Shown piece after piece: positions 6,836 to 10,927 of a stretch of DNA of 10,927 nt. The number at the start of each line of letters is the position of its first letter. The first letter of the stretch is position 1. A program made the translations under genes and the position numbers. The notes under the pieces were generated by a model, which saw only the letters and a list, made by a program, of their open reading frames with translations, was not told the DNA's origin and made no database searches. Source of the stretch: Flavimaricola sp. (GTDB lineage Bacteria > Pseudomonadota > Alphaproteobacteria > Rhodobacterales > Rhodobacteraceae); assembly GCA_023300365.1 (NCBI GenBank), contig JALZWD010000360.1:1-10927 (forward strand). Direction: 5' to 3'.

Positions 6836-7771
6836 ATGCCGCTGCCACTGCCAGAGTTGAATTTTGATTTGTCCAATCATAGCCGCGACCAATGGTTCGC
6901 GGAGATGGAAGAGGTGGGCGAAGAGCATGGCTATCTTGAGCGGCTGGGTGACAATCACACGGCCCTTTTTGTGGATGTGGGCCCCAAGCTTTTGGTGACG
7001 TTCGAACAGATGGGCGTGATCCGCAATCGAAAAGGCAGCCTGCCGCGCGGCTTTGCCTATGCGATGGATCAGGGTTGGTCGGTGTTATGTTTGATTGCCG
7101 AAGGCCCGACATGGTTTCGCAACGAACGTGTTTACCGCTATATTGATCGGCTGACCGACGAGGGGTTCTTTGAGGATTTTGAAGAGACCCTGTTTTACGG
7201 CAACCACGATTGTGGATATGCCGCCGCGGCGTTTTCAGTGGCCTCGCCCGGTGCGCGCCTTTTGGCGGTGCGCCCGGCCGCATCCCTTGATCCGGCGGTG
7301 TCGCGGTGGGATCGACGTTATGTTGAGCAGCGGCGGTTGGATTTCAACAGCCGCTATGGCTATGCGCCTGATATGATTGAAGCCGCGCAGAATGCCTATG
7401 TTGCGGTGGATCCAACAGCGACGGCAGATTCGATGCACGCCGCGTTGTTTCGGCGGCCCAATAGCACGCAATTGAATTGCACCTATGCAGGCCCGCGTAT
7501 CGAAGCATTATGGGATACGATGGGGATCATGCCGCAGGTCATGGCCTCGGCGATGAGCGGGCGTTTGACCCCTGCCCGCTTTGGCCAATTGTGGCGCGCG
7601 CGCCGGGACAATGGCCCCTATCTGCGCACCCTTTTGAAGCGGTTGGATCGCGCCGAACGGCCGGACCTTGCGCTTCGTTTGTGTCGGCATGGCATGGGGG
7701 GCCAACATGAGGCCACCTTTGCCGAGCGTTTTAACGAACTCGCAGCGATGCAAAGCACCGCCGCGCAGTAA
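6836..7771 (+). CDS. Conserved Rhodobacteraceae-type hypothetical with alpha/beta-hydrolase-like core
   Basis: A 311-residue soluble protein of no assigned function. I recognise the general type from Rhodobacteraceae genomes, where relatives sometimes carry a phosphoadenosine phosphosulfate reductase label; I see no PAPS reductase motif and would not use that name. Residues 52-146 read like part of an alpha/beta-hydrolase fold: a strand (LLVTFE), then WSVLCLIAEG, TWFRN and a YIDRL helix, and a nucleophile-elbow-like segment FYGNHDCGYAAAAFSVASPGA at 120-140. In active hydrolases this turn would read GxSxGG. Here the nucleophile position has His, and Cys replaces a glycine. The C-terminal third (from about 230) is helical and Arg-rich. 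The gene stands alone; its stop is 13 bp from that of the converging small membrane gene. The ribosome site is weak. Confidence 0.8.
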   Translation: MPLPLPELNFDLSNHSRDQWFAEMEEVGEEHGYLERLGDNHTALFVDVGPKLLVTFEQMGVIRNRKGSLPRGFAYAMDQGWSVLCLIAEGPTWFRNERVYRYIDRLTDEGFFEDFEETLFYGNHDCGYAAAAFSVASPGARLLAVRPAASLDPAVSRWDRRYVEQRRLDFNSRYGYAPDMIEAAQNAYVAVDPTATADSMHAALFRRPNSTQLNCTYAGPRIEALWDTMGIMPQVMASAMSGRLTPARFGQLWRARRDNGPYLRTLLKRLDRAERPDLALRLCRHGMGGQHEATFAERFNELAAMQSTAAQ

Positions 7772-7784
7772 GCGTTTGGCCGCC

Positions 7785-8090
7785 TTAGGCCGCGTCGTCG
7801 TCGAGATCAACGCCGTCTTTTTCGGGAATAGCAGCCTTGGCCGCGGCAACGATACGTTTGCCAAAATAGCCCAATGTGCCGCCCAGAATGACCCAGAAGG
7901 TTGAACCGGAGGCCAACAAAGCCGACACGATCCCCACCACCAACATCACAAGGATGAATGCCAACAAACGCAATTCACCTGCTTCGAGTGTGATGTATTT
8001 TCCTGCCATATCGGCAACCGGTTTGGCCAAAATCGGCTCGGCCTGGGGCGTGAAAAACCCGCCCGCAATCGCAACAATAAATCCCAGCAT
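7785..8090 (-). CDS. Small inner-membrane hypothetical protein
   Basis: A 101-residue protein of unknown function. It has a hydrophobic N-terminus ([15 protein letters not shown]), a clear membrane helix at about 41-60 ([20 protein letters not shown]) and a second hydrophobic stretch at about 64-77 ([14 protein letters not shown]) followed by a basic helix ([10 protein letters not shown]). The tail is acidic ([10 protein letters not shown]). This suggests a two- or three-span inner-membrane protein with a cytoplasmic tail. AAGGTGG lies about five bases before ATG 8090. It diverges from pyrC (106 bp between starts) and converges on the hydrolase-like gene. Similar short membrane proteins occur near pyrC in related bacteria as far as I recall, but no role is known to me. 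Confidence 0.75.
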   Translation of the reverse strand: MLGFIVAIAGGFFTPQAEPILAKPVADMAGKYITLEAGELRLLAFILVMLVVGIVSALLASGSTFWVILGGTLGYFGKRIVAAAKAAIPEKDGVDLDDDAA

Positions 8091-8195
8091 AGTCCCACCT
8101 TCTTATTTCAATCGATCTTAGTATGTATCGCCGCGACAGCTCAGCATCGCAAGTGCCTATGGTCAGCGTTGTGTTTCAAGTATACTAGGGGGAAA

Positions 8196-9254
8196 ATGAG
8201 AGATGCAGCCCCAACCACGATAACGATCCGCCGGCCCGACGATTGGCATTTGCATTTGCGCGATGGCGAAATGCTTGCTGCTGTGGCCCCTGAAACCGCA
8301 CGGCATTTTGGCCGCGCGATCATTATGCCCAATCTTGTGCCGCCCGTTGTGACGGCCGCCCAAGCCGTCGCGTACCGCGAGCGGATTATGGCGGCCCTGC
8401 CGGGTGATACGCGGTTTGAGCCGTTGATGACGCTTTATTTGACCGAAGACACCGATCCTGCGGATGTGGCCGCAGCCTTTGGCGAGGGGATCGCGCGGGC
8501 GGTGAAGCTTTATCCTGCGGGGGCCACGACCAATTCCGCCTCAGGCGTGGCGGATTTCGATAAGGTGCGCGGCGTTCTTGAGACGATGGCAGAGATCGGC
8601 ATGCCGCTTTGTGTGCACGGCGAAGTCACGGATAGCGAGATTGATATTTTTGATCGTGAGGCGGTGTTTATCGACCGGGTCCTTAAGCCCATTCGCAAGG
8701 CCGTGCCGGATTTGCGGGTGGTGATGGAGCATGTCACCACGCAAGACGCGGTGGATTACGTCCGTGATAGCCACAAGAACATTGCGGCGACAATCACGAC
8801 GCATCACCTGATCATCAACCGCAACCATATCCTCGCGGGGGGTATTCGGCCGCATTATTATTGCCTGCCTGTGGCAAAACGCGAGGCGCACCGTGTGGCG
8901 TTGGTTCAGGCGGCTGTCTCGGGGGATCGGCGATTTTTCCTTGGCACCGATAGTGCGCCGCATACGGATGCCAACAAGCTGATGGCTTGTGGGTGTGCGG
9001 GGGTTTTCTCGGCCTCGGTGACGATGAGCTGTTTGGCGGAAGTGTTTGAAGCGGCAGGAAAATTGTCCGCATTGGAGGCCTTTGCCTCGTTGAATGGGCC
9101 GAAATTTTACAAGATGCCCGCGAATGAAGACACCATCACCCTGACCAAAGGTGCGCCGCTTGAGGTGGCCCCGGTTTTGAAAACCGCCCAAGGGGATGTG
9201 ACGGTGTTTGACCCCGGCTTCCCATTGCATTGGCACATCCAAGACGAGACTTAG
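8196..9254 (+). CDS. pyrC: Dihydroorotase, class II (homodimeric PyrC type)
   Basis: Zinc amidohydrolase of 352 residues that closes carbamoyl-aspartate to dihydroorotate, third step of pyrimidine synthesis, in the cytoplasm. All binuclear-metal ligands are present: H18 and H20 in [10 protein letters not shown], the lysine to be carboxylated K104 in [14 protein letters not shown]141 in CVHGEV, H179 in VMEHVTT and D252 in LGTDSAPH. They sit at nearly the same positions as in the E. coli enzyme, which supports ATG 8196 as the start, with AGGGGG three bases upstream of AAA-ATG (rather close). An upstream TTG at 8169 has no such support. pyrE follows 65 bp later on the same strand, so the two are probably co-transcribed. 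Confidence 0.96.
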   Translation: MRDAAPTTITIRRPDDWHLHLRDGEMLAAVAPETARHFGRAIIMPNLVPPVVTAAQAVAYRERIMAALPGDTRFEPLMTLYLTEDTDPADVAAAFGEGIARAVKLYPAGATTNSASGVADFDKVRGVLETMAEIGMPLCVHGEVTDSEIDIFDREAVFIDRVLKPIRKAVPDLRVVMEHVTTQDAVDYVRDSHKNIAATITTHHLIINRNHILAGGIRPHYYCLPVAKREAHRVALVQAAVSGDRRFFLGTDSAPHTDANKLMACGCAGVFSASVTMSCLAEVFEAAGKLSALEAFASLNGPKFYKMPANEDTITLTKGAPLEVAPVLKTAQGDVTVFDPGFPLHWHIQDET

Positions 9255-9263
9255 GCCCGATAT

Positions 9264-9290
9264 GCGCGCGGCTAATTAAGCCGTTCGCGC
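9264..9290 (+). other. Stem-loop between pyrC and pyrE
   Basis: GCGCGCGGCT (9264-9273) pairs with AGCCG and CGCGC (9279-9283, 9286-9290) around loop AATTA, with a two-T bulge, giving ten base pairs. No T-tract follows, so it is not an intrinsic terminator. It may protect or separate the two coding parts of a pyrC-pyrE message, or pause RNA polymerase; which of these applies is inference. Confidence 0.6.
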
Positions 9291-9319
9291 CGCCGCAAAG
9301 ATAAAAAAGGTTTGACCAC

Positions 9320-9994
9320 ATGATCCCCACCAGCTTTCCGACAAAAGAAGAGATTGCCCGGCTTACGGCGCGGATGCTGCTTGAGATTGGGGCCGTGGAT
9401 TTTAATGCCACCGAGCCGTTTACCCATGCCAGCGGCAAGAAAGCGCCCACCTATGTCGATTGCCGCAAGCTGATCTCGTATCCGCGCATTCGGGCGGTTT
9501 TGATGGATTTCTTGACCGTGACCACAATGCGCGAAGCCGGGTTTGAGGCGTTTGACAATATCGCGGGCGGTGAGACGGCGGGCATCCCATTTTCGGCCTT
9601 TGTGGCGGAGCGTATGGCCCTGCCGATGACATATGTGCGCAAAAAGCCAAAAGGATATGGGCGCAACGCGCGGATTGAGGGGGTGATGACGCCCGAGCAG
9701 CGGGTTCTTTTGGTCGAAGACCTGACGACGGATGGCGGATCAAAGGTGAGCTTTGTGAACGCAATTCGCGACACTGGCGCGACATGTAATTGGACGGCCG
9801 TGATTTTTTATTACGGCATTTTCGAAGGTGTCACCGAAGCCCTCGCGAAGGACGGCATTGGCCTGATTTATCTTTGCACATGGTGGGATGTTTTGGCCGA
9901 AGCCAAAGCCCAAGGCAGCTTTGATGCGGCGACATTGGAGGCCGTTGAGACCTATTTGCGGGATCCTGCGGCATGGTCAGCTGCGCATGCGTGA
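9320..9994 (+). CDS. pyrE: Orotate phosphoribosyltransferase
   Basis: Cytoplasmic enzyme of 224 residues that joins orotate to PRPP to make orotidine monophosphate, fifth step of pyrimidine synthesis. The PRPP-binding motif is [13 protein letters not shown] (residues 129-141). [16 protein letters not shown] (34-49) is the orotate-binding N-terminal segment. [17 protein letters not shown] (105-121) is the flexible catalytic loop, with K108, K109 and K111. Length is normal for the alphaproteobacterial form (about 220-235). ATG 9320 has AAAGG about nine bases upstream. It lies behind pyrC with a stem-loop in the 65-bp gap and ahead of dnaB by 141 bp. Confidence 0.96.
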   Translation: MIPTSFPTKEEIARLTARMLLEIGAVDFNATEPFTHASGKKAPTYVDCRKLISYPRIRAVLMDFLTVTTMREAGFEAFDNIAGGETAGIPFSAFVAERMALPMTYVRKKPKGYGRNARIEGVMTPEQRVLLVEDLTTDGGSKVSFVNAIRDTGATCNWTAVIFYYGIFEGVTEALAKDGIGLIYLCTWWDVLAEAKAQGSFDAATLEAVETYLRDPAAWSAAHA

Positions 9995-10016
9995 AGTTAT
10001 CCCCACAAACATACAA

Positions 10017-10042
10017 TTTGCAGCGCCCTGCGAAGATATTTT
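10017..10042 (+). terminator. Possible terminator after pyrE
   Basis: TTTGCAG (10017-10023) pairs with CTGCGAA (10028-10034), one T:G wobble, around a four-base loop. It is followed by GATATTTTAT rather than a clean T-run. A GC-rich hairpin, CCGCC/GGCGG, at 10055-10070 also lies in the gap but has no T-tract. The pyrE message may end here, but the evidence is modest. Confidence 0.35.
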
Positions 10043-10135
10043 ATGACAGGGATACCGCCTGGGGGGGCGGGGATTCGGGTCAGGATCCATTTAAGGGCCG
10101 CAAAAAATAGGCCGATAAGGTAAGGGGACAGGCGA

Positions 10136-10927
10136 ATGAACGAGCTTACCACATTCAATGCCAGCGGCGCGCCCGAGACCAAGGGCGATGAGATGCCTCA
10201 TTCGATCGAGGCCGAGCAACAGCTTTTGGGCGCGATCCTGACCAATAACGATGTGTTTGACCGTATTGATGCGATCATCAGCGCCGACCATTTTTATGAC
10301 CCCGTGCATGCGCGCATTTACGATGTGGCCGCAGTGCGCATTAAGAAAAACACCCTTGCCTCGCCTGTGACGCTTAAGGCGTTTTTGGAGGATGATGAGG
10401 GGCTTAAGGAATTGGGTGGGCCTGCCTATTTGGCGCGTCTTGCGGGGGCCGCGATTTCGGCTTTTGCCGCGCGAGACTATGCGCAAATGATCTATGATTT
10501 TGCGATCCGTCGCGAGCTTATTACATTGGGGAGTAATATCTCTGACAAGGCCCGGACGATGGACATATCGAGCGAGCCGAAAGAGCAGATCGTTGAGGCC
10601 GAGCAAGAGCTGTACCGGATGGCCGAAGCTGGCACGACCGAGAGCGGGTTTCAATCGTTTCTGCGGGCGGTGACCGATGCGGTTTTGGTGGCCAATGCCG
10701 CCTATCAGCGCGACGGTGGATTGGCCGGTGTTTCAACCGGTTTGGTTGATATGGACAAGAAGCTTGGGGGGTTGCACAAATCCGACTTGTTGATCCTTGC
10801 GGGGCGCCCGTCGATGGGCAAGACCTCTTTCGCAATGAATCTTGTCGAAGAAGCGGCGATAAGTCAAAACCTGCCAGTTGCGGTATTCAGCATGGAGATG
10901 CCGGGAGCACAGCTGGCAACTCGTATG
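10136..10927 (+). CDS. dnaB: Replicative DNA helicase DnaB, 5' part (runs off the window)
   Basis: The first 264 codons of the hexameric helicase that unwinds DNA at the replication fork. The N-terminal domain (about 20-125) begins PHSIEAEQQLLGAIL, followed by the DnaG-interacting linker region and GLAGVSTGLVDMDKKLGGLHKSDLLILAG. Walker A is GRPSMGKT at 223-230. The part up to Walker A is alphaproteobacterial in style. ATG 10136 follows a purine-rich GGTAAGGGGACAGGCGA stretch. The last ~33 codons change: relatives in Rhodobacteraceae carry a long insertion-bearing segment before GFFSLEMSAEQLA, whereas here NLPVAVFSMEMPGAQLATRM reads like a beta/gammaproteobacterial DnaB, and codons such as ATA, AGT, CCA, GTA, GGA and GCA cluster. 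See findings. No intein is visible in the part present. Confidence 0.95.
   Translation, partial: MNELTTFNASGAPETKGDEMPHSIEAEQQLLGAILTNNDVFDRIDAIISADHFYDPVHARIYDVAAVRIKKNTLASPVTLKAFLEDDEGLKELGGPAYLARLAGAAISAFAARDYAQMIYDFAIRRELITLGSNISDKARTMDISSEPKEQIVEAEQELYRMAEAGTTESGFQSFLRAVTDAVLVANAAYQRDGGLAGVSTGLVDMDKKLGGLHKSDLLILAGRPSMGKTSFAMNLVEEAAISQNLPVAVFSMEMPGAQLATRM

Noticed and set aside
8181..8186. TATACT resembling a -10 box before pyrC
   Set aside because: It lies only nine bases before the ATG at 8196, which would put the transcription start at about 8193, downstream of the ribosome site. No -35-like hexamer sits 16-18 bp upstream.
9997..10005. TTATCCCCA, a one-mismatch DnaA-box-like 9-mer between pyrE and dnaB
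   Set aside because: A single degenerate box with no neighbouring boxes or AT-rich unwinding region is expected by chance and does not indicate an origin.

Overview
The window looks like chromosomal DNA of a marine-type alphaproteobacterium, most likely Rhodobacteraceae (Roseobacter group). This rests on the style of the proteins (DnaB N-terminal part, glutaryl-CoA dehydrogenase, CoxM/CoxS/XdhC-like proteins, a Rhodobacteraceae-type conserved hypothetical), on moderately high GC judged by eye, and on the pyrC-pyrE-dnaB gene order. I see no tRNA, rRNA, CRISPR array, transposase, phage gene or integrase.

Layout. Positions 1-163 hold a structured repeat-bearing stretch (a 24-bp direct repeat with a 126-bp period, plus two small hairpins). 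It may be the 3' end of a gene or, more likely, a non-coding intergenic element. A good intrinsic terminator follows at 175-204. A phytanoyl-CoA dioxygenase-family gene (260-1396, +) converges on a six-gene minus-strand run: a DUF1203 protein (5350-4883), a secreted beta-rich protein (4731-4240), an XdhC/CoxI-family maturation factor (4177-3203), a CoxS-like [2Fe-2S] subunit (3102-2620), a small secreted protein (2568-2221) and a CoxM-like FAD subunit (2184-1393). The two small subunits and the maturation factor imply a xanthine dehydrogenase/CO dehydrogenase-family molybdenum hydroxylase, but the large catalytic molybdenum subunit is not in the window. The slot between coxS and coxM holds the small secreted gene instead.

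The plus strand then carries glutaryl-CoA dehydrogenase (gcdH, 5482-6705; lysine/tryptophan breakdown) and a conserved hypothetical with an alpha/beta-hydrolase-like core and a degenerate nucleophile elbow (6836-7771). A small membrane protein lies on the minus strand (8090-7785). Next come the pyrimidine genes pyrC (8196-9254) and pyrE (9320-9994), and the 5' part of the replicative helicase gene dnaB (10136 to the window end).

Most of this is ordinary core and catabolic gene content, and I did not find a convincing new multi-gene system. The points most worth a second look are: the last ~100 bp of dnaB, which change in sequence family and codon use right at the Walker A motif (possible chimeric contig end or recombination); the coxS/xdhC/coxM set without coxL; the repeat element at the left edge; and the hydrolase-like protein lacking the expected nucleophile.
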